From: JAGVJT01 sp964471225
Lineage (GTDB): Bacteria > Pseudomonadota > Gammaproteobacteria > Legionellales > Legionellaceae
NCBI GenBank assembly: GCA_964471225.1
Contig: CAYYEZ010000042.1
Location: 27,718-91,717, forward strand
Reading direction: 5' to 3'
Length of the DNA stretch: 64,000 nucleotides
Below, piece by piece: positions 38,201 to 46,698 of the stretch. Below the pieces are notes generated by a model that had not been told where the DNA came from, did no database searches, and was given only the letters and a program-made list of their open reading frames with translations. How positions within the stretch are numbered: the stretch's first letter is position 1; each line of letters begins with the position of its first letter. A program made the position numbers and the translations under genes.

Positions 38201-41200
38201 AAAATTCATGAGTATGCTCGGGAAAAACTTCATTTACAGCATCTCGTACGTATTCAAAAAGCACTAGCTCAAACAGAAATTACACCCACAGAAGAGCAAT
38301 TTTTAGTTTTGGCTTCGACTTTAATGAGTAAAAATCAAGTGTCTGGCCAAGAAGACCCGGCCATCATGCGTTTTCAACTAGAAGAAAATATGCTGCTTCG
38401 ACCTCGACAAATTGAAGCACTTCGATCTTTATTGTCACCCACAGTAAACAGCCCTCATCAATTTGATGAGAGAATTGAAAAGATCATCATGGGAGGAGGA
38501 AAATCTAAAGTATTATTGCCTCTTATGGCTCAAAAGAAAGCCACTGGTTTAAACTTAGTTGTGGTTGAGGTTCCTCATCCTTTATTAAAAACTAACCACG
38601 CCGATTTGAATGCCACATCACAAAAATTGTTCAACCAAGCCGCTCATATCTTTCAATTTGATAGAGATAGCGATTGCTCATCAGGACGATTAGAGGAAAT
38701 TTATCAACAGCTATTAAATATCATGACATCTAAAGACTACCTGATTACAACAGGAGAGTCTGTACAATCTTTCCGATTAAAATATCTCGAGTTGTTGTAC
38801 TCTAAACCACAAGAAAATAACGGAGTCGCGTTTGATGAGTGGTCCGAACAAGTACGCTCCGCTGCTAAAATTGTTCGCCTATTCAAAGAGCGCTCAGATG
38901 TAATTATTGACGAAGTGCACGATGGCTTGCTTTTAAAACGTAAGCTTAATTATGCTTTTGGCGAGCCACTTCCTATTTCACCCGAAGTGATTCAGCTTAA
39001 TATTTCGTTGTTTGTTTTTCTGCAGTCGAAACTTCAGTTCCCGCAAGCACTCGAAGAACAAGATGAGCAAGAGCGCATTAAAAATAATGAAAAAGCCTTA
39101 AAATCACATTGGCGCAGTATCAAAGCAGACTTCCCTAGAATGTTGATTTATTCACCTGAAAGTCCTTTGAAATCACATGTAATAGCATTATGTCAAACCG
39201 ATGACAGAAAAAAAGAAGCCCTCATTCGCTACTTACAAGAAGAAGAAACATGTGATTTTCTCGTCAGCTGTGGAAATAAAGCTATCTTAGATGCGTTTGC
39301 TTTCTTTAAAGCACAGCAAAAAATTCTCGATGTCACCCTACATAAGCAATATAAAGAAAACTACGGGCCCTCGAAGATTGTAAAGCTCAGTGAAATAAAG
39401 CGAAGTCTTGCTATTCCTTATGCTGGAAACAATAAATCAAAAGAGCGCAGCCAATTTAGCAGTCAGCTTGAAACCATGAATTACACAATTCAGTCTCTTC
39501 GCCTGACAGGTATCAGTTGGACGATGCTCAATGAAACAGTGCAACAGTGGCTGACACAGGCTCGCTATGAAATGCTTCAGACGAAAGGTGTTTCACTTGT
39601 TGAGACAAAAATAGCTCAAGCCGTTACGGCCCATTATTTGCAAAGGATTGGTTTGCGTTTCGAAGATCTTGATATTCATGATGAAGCGTTGATGGAAAGA
39701 CTCTATGACGCCTTACATCAAGATGATAGGTTAATTTATGACATCCTTGAAAACCAAATTTTACCTCAAATCAATCAAGAGCAGCATATTCTGTCAAGCA
39801 ATCCGCTTAATCACGCTGATATTTATCGATCTCGACAAGGGATATCAGGCACACCATCGAACTATCGAACTTTTCATCAAAGCCTGAAATTTAACCCAAA
39901 AACCTCGCTAGGAACCGATGGATTCATTCAGAATTTACTCATTAATCAACATCCCCCTGTGTCTGTTTCAGTTGAGCCCTTTACTCATCTAAGAGACTTT
40001 TTAAGAAAAGCACTGGAGTCTAATCCATCCATTACAGCAATAATGGATATCTGTGCCACTTTTACAGGATATCCTGCATATGATGTGGCTCATATTTTAG
40101 CCGAAAGCTATTCTGATCGTTTTGAGTATATTTTATATTTTGATAGCGCCGATCGCCTGTGTGCAGTGTCTTCAAAAAACCCCGATGCATCACCTATTGT
40201 CTTAGGTACGAGCGACCCTGATGAGATTACGCAACGATTGGGGGGCTGTCCTTTAGAAAAGCGTTTTACTTATTATGATCAATTACACACGGTCGGGGTT
40301 GATATTAAACAAGCGCCTAATGCGTGCGGGTTAGCATTAATTGATGAGCGAACACAACTACAAGCCTTTTTACAAGGTGTGATGCGCATGCGAGGCTTGG
40401 AAACCGGGCAAACTATTGCTGTGGTTGCGCAACATTCTCTCACAGGTCTTGATGGCTACCTTGCTCATATGCAAGAAAACGAAGCGCTCCAATTAAAAGA
40501 TGATATTTTTCTTTCAGCCTTAGAAAAAATTGATAATTTATACCACAACAGTCTGATCCTTCATATTTCCTCTTGTAAAGAACCTATGCAACAAGCTTTT
40601 CTTGCGGAGAAGTTCAAAGACTTTTTCCTGCAAACTCAGCAGCTTGATTTGTTCAAACAATATGGCTCCGTATCTCAAAACATGAGGACAGAAGATGTCC
40701 TCAACGACTATGCAGCGGATGCGTTTCGTCGCTGGGAGCGTTTGATTCGAGAAGCAGAAATTGAGATTGTTGCCACAGAAGGAGAGCACTTGCTTCAACG
40801 TGCCAATGCAATCGTTACAGAGACCCTGCCTCATTGCTCAGCGTACATTGAATGGCATGAAAATAATCAAGAAGGCCAAGAATATCAAAATGAAAGAGAA
40901 AATCAAAAAGAACAGCAACAACAAAAAGAAGAGCAAAGAGATGAGGAGTTTTTTGATCCTGAATTAAGAGAAAAAGAAAAACTTGCCTGGACGAGAGGGG
41001 GGTATAAAAGCTTTTGCTCTGGCAAGAATTCTTTTGATTCGCAAGGACGTTATTATTCGTCGACAAGCTCGTTATCACTAGAGCCGTTGGCTCGTCATTT
41101 ACCTGGAATCGATATCTCTGAATCGCTCCTGATTAGCCAAAATTATCGCGATGTTTATGAGAACCAAACACGTGTCTTAAGTTATTATTTAAAACCAGTA

Positions 41201-44200
41201 CACGCGATTTTGTTTAGGCTTCATAAAGGTAAACTCTCAGCATGTCTCATTACAAATCAAGAGCTTAAGGAAATTACCGAATGCCAAGAAAAAGATCCCT
41301 CTGACAACACATGGATTGTAAATTTAAAATCTACAGCTTTATCTGGTCGTCTGCCTGACTTTTTACTACAACCTAAAGAATCATTGAGCCCTGAAACTCT
41401 TCCAATAACTCTTCCAATTTACGAGCAATATCATGAGCTCATGGAGCAGGCCTGCTTTTTTGCAGGAGAGATGAGAATTTTAAGTGGACGAGAAGTGCCA
41501 TTGACGTGGATAACACAATCTCCCGATCAGAAGTTAGCTTTTTTTGAAAAGAACTTGATGGCATATCGAAGGACAACTCCTCAAGATTTGATTGATATTA
41601 AAGCGTTATTTTCAACAGCTAACAAAGGCTATGAATACATCAAATTAAATGCATTTGACGATTTAACGGTCATGAATTGGAAAGAGCGGTATCCTGAGCT
41701 AAGCGATAGAGCCATTCGATCTTTAAAAACGCTGTCAGAGATTTTTCATGATTTGAATGAAAACCCACCAAATCCGATGCCTGACAATGCCGAAGATACT
41801 TATCTTGCTGGGCATCCCACTCTGCCAATGACGGCATTAGCTTATGTCGAGCAACATATTAATCTCCATCGCATGATACAGATGCTTACAAAAATGAATG
41901 AAGGAGCGCCAAGCCAAATACTCTCACCTTTAGCTCAAAAAGTATTATCTATCGACTATAACGCATTGAATCTTGCGTGCGCAGATGATTCAGATCTCCT
42001 GCAATTTCGGATTCTCATGTCTTCTATTTCATCGCCGTTATTTAACCGAAATGTTTTGTACAAACCTTGTATTACAGAAAATCCACTCATTAAAAAATTG
42101 GATTTGAAATCTTCTTTCTCTGAGAGCGATTTATTGGTGAGTTTTTTACAAAAAGAAGATCTGTCTTTGTCTGCTCTAGATCAAATATTGGACTATCCGC
42201 AAAGCAAAAAAAGCTCAGAAATTATTTTTAAACATCCGCTTATTTCGTCTCTTTCATTGAGTTATGAGCGATTTTCTTCTTTATTAGCTAATTTAAGTGC
42301 TCTTGATCTGGCGTTAGTGTTTAGTGCTCTCGATAGAATGCCTCTTGAACCTTTGATGAGAATACGAATGAAAGCCTTGGCGTTGACTCAGTTTAAAGTG
42401 ACAGAAGGAGATCTTGCTACTGAGTTCATTCATGACTTATCGACAATCGAGGTATGGCCTAAGGAGTTGATTTTGCAACTGTTAAAACTCGAGGTGAATG
42501 ATTCTTCATGGCCATCTTTGTGGTTGGAGCGCTTATTAACCATAAGAAATCCGAGTTTAATCACATCGATGTTGAGTCATCCTTTACTGACTAACAAAGA
42601 GATGGATATGTTGGCTTCTCGCTTAGCTACTGATAACTTATCCATTTTATTTGATCAATGCTTATCAAAACTTTCTATGACTGGGTTAGTGCAATTAGCG
42701 TCTCGAGTAACGAGTCGTGACTTGCTAGATAAACTAGTTGATCAATGCTTATCAAAACTTTCTATGACTGAGTTAGTGCAATTAGCGTCTCAAGTAACGA
42801 GTCGTGACTTGCTAGATAAACTAGTTGATGTCAAACCTTTCGATGAGCTCCTGGCTAAAACAATATGGACAAATGCTGTAGCAGGTGATGATGTTCGAAA
42901 AAAATTACTTTCCAAAATCGCTTCCCTCGAACTGTTTCAACAATGCTTGATGTTGAGTCCCGAGCTCAACCAAAACGCTGTTGTGGAAGCGGCTATCGCC
43001 AATCAAATATTGGCAGTAGAAGACAAAAACACACTCTTACTTAACTATAATTTTTCAGTATTAAATACTCCTTCCATCAAAAAAATCGTGACTTTTTCAA
43101 AGTTTAGTGATCAAACATTACTGAGAGTTTTAAATGAAAGTACTCTTCTGTGTTCAGCGCAAGTGTTTTCGGAGGAGTTTTTTAAAGAAAAACCGGATTA
43201 TCAATTGTCTCAAAATGTATTTAATGCGTTGTGTGTCAAGATAACAGAATTATCTAGCTCTTTTTTACCATTCTTGGTTTATATTTCTCGTGGTTTTGAA
43301 TCTCAAGTGATTGAGAAACTCAAAAGTTTGAATACTACTCAACCTCAAGCTAGTGAAATTCAAGAAAAGTTACTCAGTCGAGTGACTCGACGAGTTGACT
43401 TTGAAGCGCTAACTACGTGGCTTCCCGCTCAGAATGAAGCAATTTATCTGGCTCTATTGAATAAAAGCAGCTTATCTTTACAAGATAAGGAAGCGCTTAT
43501 CAACACTCGTTCTTATCAAAATCTTACACTTGATATCGCAGTACCTATGCTTACACAATCTCAAGTTCAATTGAAAATACTGAGAGAATGTAAAAACTCG
43601 TCTGTACTGACAAGAGCACTTCAATCCTATCAGGGCGTACTAACGAATGAAGCGTGGAACCAATGCTTAGCTTCGAATGATGATGCGTTACTCACCGCTT
43701 TGTTGAGTCACGTGACAGGAGAGAATGGAACGACGTTATTACCGCGTTTGTTAGAAAAAAGGCAAACAAAGGCGTGGCATTCAAGTATCGCCCAACGCGC
43801 TCAGCAGATTGGTCTGCTTCCATCAGTCATATCTTATCCCCAGCTTGAAGCTTCCGTGAAAAAGACTTTACTGCTTTTGCCTTCTTTTTCTTTTAGACAG
43901 TTAACTCAGATAGAGCTACAGACTCATCTGGAATCTGTAGCCTATAGTCCCGATGTCTTACTCAAAATACAAAGAGAATGTAGCCCGTCGACTATAGCAA
44001 ATCTACTCAAAACGTTTTTCCCCAAAGAAAAGCTCACAGATGAATTATTTACATCTCTATCGCATTCAGGTGATGACTTACAAGATGATTTGACTGACGC
44101 ATTATTGGATCACATCACGGCTGAAAATGAAGCAATACGCCTACCGATTTTAGCAGAAAAAAATAAAACAACTGATTGGACATTAAAGTTAATTGAAAAA

Positions 44201-46630
44201 GCGACGAATCCGGATGTAATACGTCAATGTATTCCAGCCCCTTCAGCATCCGTTTTTGAGGCAATGCAGCATAAGTGGCCAACGCATTTCGTTACAGCAC
44301 CTCCTTCTATCCACATACCATCGGTAGCAGTCGTCGCGCCAGAGCCTGTTTTTTCTGAGCTTTCAGTCGATGAATTACGACATTGGATGAGTGAAAATGA
44401 CTACAGCTCAGCGTCTTTACTTAAGATAATACGAGAACGTGAATTAGAGACATTGTTAAGCCTTTTCAGCGGAACTGATCTCAATGGTAAACTCACCATT
44501 GAAGTTGTACGATCACTTTTAGCTAAAATCAATTCGATCGAAAACCCTATATTGTCATGGTTAATTTCCAGTGGTGAGTTGATGCGTCTGCAACAACTGC
44601 ATCCATTCGTTTATAAATTGCAAACATTTAATGCACCTCAAGATTTCTTATGGATAAGATTATTACAAACGCTCAAAAAACCTGATCACGTCACTCTAGT
44701 GATTGCCGCAATAAAACCCAAAGATGAAGAAGACTATCTCGCTATTTTAGATAGAAGCAGATTATCTGACGAAGATAAGAGCCAACTTATCAACACTCGC
44801 TCTTATCAAAATCTGGAGCCTGATGTAGCCACGCGTATACTTGGTCGAACTAGTATCCAGCTGAAAATACTTAGAGAGTGTAGAAATCCTAGTGTGCTGA
44901 GAGAAACACTTCGAGTATATCAAGGCGAGTTAACCGACACAGCATGGAGCCAATGCTTAGCGTCGAATGATGATACGGTGCTCACAGCTTTATTGAATCG
45001 CATAACAAAAGAAAATGGACAGAAATTTTTACCGCGATTGTTAGAGAAAAAGAATTCTGAAGTGTGGCATACAAGCGTAATCCAACAAGCAGAAAAAGTA
45101 GGATTAGGTTCTTTACTACTCGCCTCACCAAAACTCCATCCTGCTGTAAAAGAAAATTGGATACTACAGCGCTCTTTTTCAGGCCAAAGTTTATCTTCTC
45201 TTCAAGAGCAACTCATTTCTTTGAAGTACAGCTCAAAAGCCTTGCTTAAGGTCATTAGAGAATGTCAACCAGGCCTTATCGCAACGCTTTTCAGCGGACC
45301 TGATCTCAATGGTAAACTCACCATTGAGATCGTACTTCCGCTTTTAGCCAAAATCGATTCGATTGAGAGCCCTGTGTTGTCATGGTTGATTTCCAGTGGT
45401 GAGCTCATGCGTTTGCAGCAACTTCAACCTTTCATTCAAAAATTGCAAACCTTTAATGCGCCTCAACACATCCTATGGATGCACTTATTACAAACGCTCA
45501 CAAATCCTGATCACGTCACTCTAGTGATTGCCGCAATAAAACCTAAAGACGAAGCAGACTATCTTGATCTTTTAGATAGAAGCCGATTATCTGAGACAGA
45601 TAAGAATGAACTTATCAGCAGACGCTCTTATCGAAATCTGGACCATTCTCTAGTAAGAGAAATGCTTCCTTACTTAGCTCGTCGACCCCAAGGATTATTG
45701 AAGATTATTGATGGATTACAAGCCTCGTTTTCAGATGAATTATTTACGCTACTTTTATCATATACGCGTGATGATTTAGAGGATGGTCTCTTAGAAGCCT
45801 TGCTAAGGAAAGTTTCTTTGCATAATGAAAATAGATATTTGCCTCTTTTGGCACACAAAAATCAAACTGATGCATGGCGATACCGCCTTATTCAACAAGC
45901 GCAACGCCCTGATGTGATAAGTCAGTGCATCCCGAACCCGTCTTCTATGATCCAAGAAGCAATGAAAAGAAAATGGCCAGATTATTTTCGTACGCAACCA
46001 ACGCCCTCAGCACCACCAATATGCCCTGTATCACCTGTTGCTGTTGATAAGTTTGTGGAAGATATCGATAGTCCGACTCATCGACCTCGACCTAAACCTC
46101 CACTTGCGCCATCACCTGTTGATAGATCTTATGGCGAAGGAGGTATGGAAAATCATCTCCCTCCACCCGCTCCGGTGGTTAATACAGAAATAGAACATGC
46201 GGTGAGAGCGTTTGTTTCACATATCAGCAATATTAAGGGTAAAAAATTTGAGCCATTAGTCAGGAGGTTAAATGAATTCAGCGCTCAATATTTGAGAAAT
46301 GAATTGACATTAGATCTATATAAATCGCAATGTAAAGATGCTCTTGATCAATTTAAACCTCAATTATCCAAAGCGGCTAGACGTAGCTTGACGATTTTCG
46401 AGCACATTAAAGAAGTGCTTCGAGTGTTCTTCAATATACTCGATCATTTGGTTAGTTTGTTTTCTTCTTCAATGATGGCTGACACTTTCACGCCTGGCGC
46501 TCAAAGACTGGTAGGTCGAAATCATTTCTTTACTAAATCCAATAGGGAAACTGATTTAACTCGAGCCATGCAAGCCTTTGAGAAAAAACTAGCAGATCTT
46601 GATAACTCAGGCACATCTCATTCGCCTTAG
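32204..46630 (+). CDS. Giant (4,808-residue) DUF3638-like helicase-fold protein with C-terminal repeats, candidate secreted effector
   Basis: One uninterrupted frame of 14.4 kb without a signal peptide or clear membrane segments. Residues 1-280 may be papain-like: Cys56 (VQGCVFAN), His143 (SPGHAMIY), Asn162 (YNAGAG), and another cysteine in GTCTQRS (262). Residues about 2090-2760 look like a superfamily 2 helicase/ATPase of the DUF3638 type: Walker A-like IIMGGGKSK (Lys2100), DEVH (2236-2239), SGTP (2548-2551), arginine motif QGVMRMRGL (2724-2732). A Gln/Glu-rich linker spans about 2885-2927. Residues about 3300-4590 hold long degenerate repeats; a proline-rich stretch (4599-4660) and a helical tail follow. 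Bounded by hfq and mnmE. Function unknown; type IV effector status is inferred from size, organism and tail. Confidence 0.75.
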   Translation: MCDNESNRYLTSASMFSSSFESSNLSTPTEIQMNISLLAHIAADSELQGRYGVQGCVFANTIGYFKSYLATLPEAHLSLKKLTESVEKLHVYARYIQNMAQRRASIKEATEFSGEIAHRITALRSGEEVILPGGWVNPGSPGHAMIYHFRKEGDVLRFYIYNAGAGVEYHEKMSSTSSERYFSTKVYEFKEAAHLQLMYLIRRLVVAHLNHLHPDFDSKALYVHNIDEIIPFINDLTKDEPLLAQDLFEEVLTTTGQISGTCTQRSIHQMLKHYFKSLEDYRRFIVDFKIYAIDDYLKKHSRCSQPIQELVSYAIINTIKICDTPELYTLDEKEEKLIQLYKLQSQLAQFALQERVTAIPSFLNNFTFQRYSFDISSPTFELSALSHQTQPSRELHRIEPSPRPSLLQELSKIYNTCQEAHASGDVIWVMKQIEQVFLDLPAPMSFAGASFYDLFTQEELFEPFIQKLYDFQVLFDRCRKTAFGQNQFVAQATLQMSIIAINDDCHRKYAKINGKPDFSPFFAYFINGYFKGYAYSPYLASHHVMLDERFQALRGLYTNEEKSDDMSSAYLDYYNQLIKTFPEVYHDLESRYQDQAPKDVDFHSAIVRAKAEALYVLCNQFIQNMPEMTLTPESFLNAPAYAPFCREIRKQWEYGCSILRGINPLFPDRSFSLKFILVMELNPYSKTLNFKDTFLNSANSISYTGFPLAITQHQYEVKRPEMKTVCHHENPDFISDTKRKKTSNDIQLSPYDHPTTRVINKDDFFFRDLLHLRTSQRHQASLTLDYFHEVRDYLKDPEIQRYVEGNIFEPCVLLITLEKDETFLMRFDEFVDSGLRAFVAVNKEMTHEALFFIRLSAYVNRFAAEKIPGLTNRLESDYDRISDLILSNTDQHILASLHQYRFILGMAFYQKTQRPPMKLFEELFISYFYIQTNTNLHVPLDEETSAELIFSKREFQESIKRRLPEINEDLIQRVLHHLKGHFKQQLATLRLSRKGEYLFSLEDQYDIDIENGALYQGNKKFSAVPLYMNHSPLFKHFKLEHESSCLMYPGDSIFEFFNPEGTLRFSRNSSESFRVQKEFSFGDGKRFWYELYPINPQQKKQLNLAQSCFKDGRRQDLSEAITDGDMNAWSLCSDFAPSVSAPQFILTQNHRPVFFARTQYTPFSSYETGQALCNDPIRNRFDDPKFMICTGDHIFFKRYGLSLTQAPNQSYVLKDKPTFVYQPNAKFPIPGVANMGFKEAYQKGAQTIERDYFVVPVQRFYRSGTVDNGEFFLFKHDASAVIATAQLTKIWKSRNLKEEDYPLWHYENTCHAIVFPIINGEPKPEKAADALYLSYLYLAAGQPENAWNTLQKIQQRFSLDGSYDELTYLEWIVKALPVILDKADAESVRDTPAYQACQLNALSLLTTFIMTGNRVEWPATNTIDETTANGEYELVCLKQIKSFYKSLPSLVSEKLNHYLNVERHLVQPFYLNEPMMRSLLAYYTRQANDMNGALGYKQRESTLSTLVREKRLLEDNFKLLQDNPSKTVFIPLDLEATRKRLDEIEEEVALQKRVMKRSTVLEKISIDLALPKQNIDVNTATLSAAAKKFFHDGSNPNRWYISLGSVSSDAPHLAMGALSPDISEEEFFKFYPDYYKISADPAHKDHRKLIDFCRDYLIGHRHTPLIERCENIPLLVNLLYRRAHYTGRMFYSSIGSIASELRKQERQLPKIEIYQARDVFKAPLAEVQSIFESLSEKILTLEAPMPLPSQCGLIRCEEMPSEETLRGLKDPTYILMSTAFLYYYPLLKKIEVVTEKESSLQSLSLHFNDSITALSSEDFDAVHHITEHVPTSLISETLVDVLQNLQFTQFHQQYRRNEAEFETQLGHQLDELSENPTFEQLEDAEKKAGELQHRHFDQKKQLAQMLSSIALRRSLQEKVAEMKLNWQNKVSSSLESLLHLGAEWPDSQKERQRIQIARATLKQSIPTEKDLLNLYYRALPSAYRDSMGLSEEKIQQLHQKIHEYAREKLHLQHLVRIQKALAQTEITPTEEQFLVLASTLMSKNQVSGQEDPAIMRFQLEENMLLRPRQIEALRSLLSPTVNSPHQFDERIEKIIMGGGKSKVLLPLMAQKKATGLNLVVVEVPHPLLKTNHADLNATSQKLFNQAAHIFQFDRDSDCSSGRLEEIYQQLLNIMTSKDYLITTGESVQSFRLKYLELLYSKPQENNGVAFDEWSEQVRSAAKIVRLFKERSDVIIDEVHDGLLLKRKLNYAFGEPLPISPEVIQLNISLFVFLQSKLQFPQALEEQDEQERIKNNEKALKSHWRSIKADFPRMLIYSPESPLKSHVIALCQTDDRKKEALIRYLQEEETCDFLVSCGNKAILDAFAFFKAQQKILDVTLHKQYKENYGPSKIVKLSEIKRSLAIPYAGNNKSKERSQFSSQLETMNYTIQSLRLTGISWTMLNETVQQWLTQARYEMLQTKGVSLVETKIAQAVTAHYLQRIGLRFEDLDIHDEALMERLYDALHQDDRLIYDILENQILPQINQEQHILSSNPLNHADIYRSRQGISGTPSNYRTFHQSLKFNPKTSLGTDGFIQNLLINQHPPVSVSVEPFTHLRDFLRKALESNPSITAIMDICATFTGYPAYDVAHILAESYSDRFEYILYFDSADRLCAVSSKNPDASPIVLGTSDPDEITQRLGGCPLEKRFTYYDQLHTVGVDIKQAPNACGLALIDERTQLQAFLQGVMRMRGLETGQTIAVVAQHSLTGLDGYLAHMQENEALQLKDDIFLSALEKIDNLYHNSLILHISSCKEPMQQAFLAEKFKDFFLQTQQLDLFKQYGSVSQNMRTEDVLNDYAADAFRRWERLIREAEIEIVATEGEHLLQRANAIVTETLPHCSAYIEWHENNQEGQEYQNERENQKEQQQQKEEQRDEEFFDPELREKEKLAWTRGGYKSFCSGKNSFDSQGRYYSSTSSLSLEPLARHLPGIDISESLLISQNYRDVYENQTRVLSYYLKPVHAILFRLHKGKLSACLITNQELKEITECQEKDPSDNTWIVNLKSTALSGRLPDFLLQPKESLSPETLPITLPIYEQYHELMEQACFFAGEMRILSGREVPLTWITQSPDQKLAFFEKNLMAYRRTTPQDLIDIKALFSTANKGYEYIKLNAFDDLTVMNWKERYPELSDRAIRSLKTLSEIFHDLNENPPNPMPDNAEDTYLAGHPTLPMTALAYVEQHINLHRMIQMLTKMNEGAPSQILSPLAQKVLSIDYNALNLACADDSDLLQFRILMSSISSPLFNRNVLYKPCITENPLIKKLDLKSSFSESDLLVSFLQKEDLSLSALDQILDYPQSKKSSEIIFKHPLISSLSLSYERFSSLLANLSALDLALVFSALDRMPLEPLMRIRMKALALTQFKVTEGDLATEFIHDLSTIEVWPKELILQLLKLEVNDSSWPSLWLERLLTIRNPSLITSMLSHPLLTNKEMDMLASRLATDNLSILFDQCLSKLSMTGLVQLASRVTSRDLLDKLVDQCLSKLSMTELVQLASQVTSRDLLDKLVDVKPFDELLAKTIWTNAVAGDDVRKKLLSKIASLELFQQCLMLSPELNQNAVVEAAIANQILAVEDKNTLLLNYNFSVLNTPSIKKIVTFSKFSDQTLLRVLNESTLLCSAQVFSEEFFKEKPDYQLSQNVFNALCVKITELSSSFLPFLVYISRGFESQVIEKLKSLNTTQPQASEIQEKLLSRVTRRVDFEALTTWLPAQNEAIYLALLNKSSLSLQDKEALINTRSYQNLTLDIAVPMLTQSQVQLKILRECKNSSVLTRALQSYQGVLTNEAWNQCLASNDDALLTALLSHVTGENGTTLLPRLLEKRQTKAWHSSIAQRAQQIGLLPSVISYPQLEASVKKTLLLLPSFSFRQLTQIELQTHLESVAYSPDVLLKIQRECSPSTIANLLKTFFPKEKLTDELFTSLSHSGDDLQDDLTDALLDHITAENEAIRLPILAEKNKTTDWTLKLIEKATNPDVIRQCIPAPSASVFEAMQHKWPTHFVTAPPSIHIPSVAVVAPEPVFSELSVDELRHWMSENDYSSASLLKIIRERELETLLSLFSGTDLNGKLTIEVVRSLLAKINSIENPILSWLISSGELMRLQQLHPFVYKLQTFNAPQDFLWIRLLQTLKKPDHVTLVIAAIKPKDEEDYLAILDRSRLSDEDKSQLINTRSYQNLEPDVATRILGRTSIQLKILRECRNPSVLRETLRVYQGELTDTAWSQCLASNDDTVLTALLNRITKENGQKFLPRLLEKKNSEVWHTSVIQQAEKVGLGSLLLASPKLHPAVKENWILQRSFSGQSLSSLQEQLISLKYSSKALLKVIRECQPGLIATLFSGPDLNGKLTIEIVLPLLAKIDSIESPVLSWLISSGELMRLQQLQPFIQKLQTFNAPQHILWMHLLQTLTNPDHVTLVIAAIKPKDEADYLDLLDRSRLSETDKNELISRRSYRNLDHSLVREMLPYLARRPQGLLKIIDGLQASFSDELFTLLLSYTRDDLEDGLLEALLRKVSLHNENRYLPLLAHKNQTDAWRYRLIQQAQRPDVISQCIPNPSSMIQEAMKRKWPDYFRTQPTPSAPPICPVSPVAVDKFVEDIDSPTHRPRPKPPLAPSPVDRSYGEGGMENHLPPPAPVVNTEIEHAVRAFVSHISNIKGKKFEPLVRRLNEFSAQYLRNELTLDLYKSQCKDALDQFKPQLSKAARRSLTIFEHIKEVLRVFFNILDHLVSLFSSSMMADTFTPGAQRLVGRNHFFTKSNRETDLTRAMQAFEKKLADLDNSGTSHSP
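42653..42826 (+). repeat. 87-bp tandem duplication inside the giant gene
   Basis: Two in-frame copies (42653-42739, 42740-42826), each encoding 29 residues beginning DQCLSKLSMT and ending RDLLDKLV. They differ at two bases, both changing an amino acid (Gly/Glu, Arg/Gln). Near identity implies recent duplication or gene conversion. Protein residues 3484-3541. Confidence 0.95.
43470..45170 (+). repeat. Long-range repeat (1,290-bp offset) inside the giant gene
   Basis: About 400 bases from 43470 reappear from 44760. Both encode LINTRSYQNL, then a QLKILREC motif, then NQCLASNDD or SQCLASNDD, then LPRLLEK. Divergence is moderate, so this is an older duplication than the 87-bp one. Confidence 0.85.
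44468..45640 (+). repeat. 825-bp repeat in the C-terminal region of the giant gene
   Basis: 44468-44815 recurs at 45293-45640, offset 825 bases (275 codons). Shared peptides include DLNGKLTIE, LSWLISSGELMRLQQL, LQTFNAP and DHVTLVIAAIKPKDE. Copies are highly similar at DNA level in the core. A third related block (QCIP...EAM...KWP) at about 44010-44310 recurs at 45690-45990. Confidence 0.88.
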
Positions 46631-46647
46631 AAGCGAGTTAAGGAATA

Positions 46648-46678
46648 GATGCAGTTATTTATAAAAAATAACTGCATC
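46648..46678. terminator. Hairpin between the giant gene and mnmE
   Basis: 13-base perfect arms (GATGCAGTTATTT, AAATAACTGCATC) with a five-base loop lie between two convergent stop codons (46630 and 46699). Probably a bidirectional terminator, although the trailing T run is poor. Confidence 0.6.
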
Positions 46679-46698
46679 ATCACTACTACCTTTGCTCA

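Noticed and set aside
40761..41078. Open frames on both strands opposite the Gln/Glu-rich linker of the giant gene
   Set aside because: They arise from low-complexity CAA/GAA-rich DNA and have no ribosome-binding site or family-like sequence.
43470..45990. CRISPR-like array
   Set aside because: The repeats are long, coding, in frame and lack uniform spacers.
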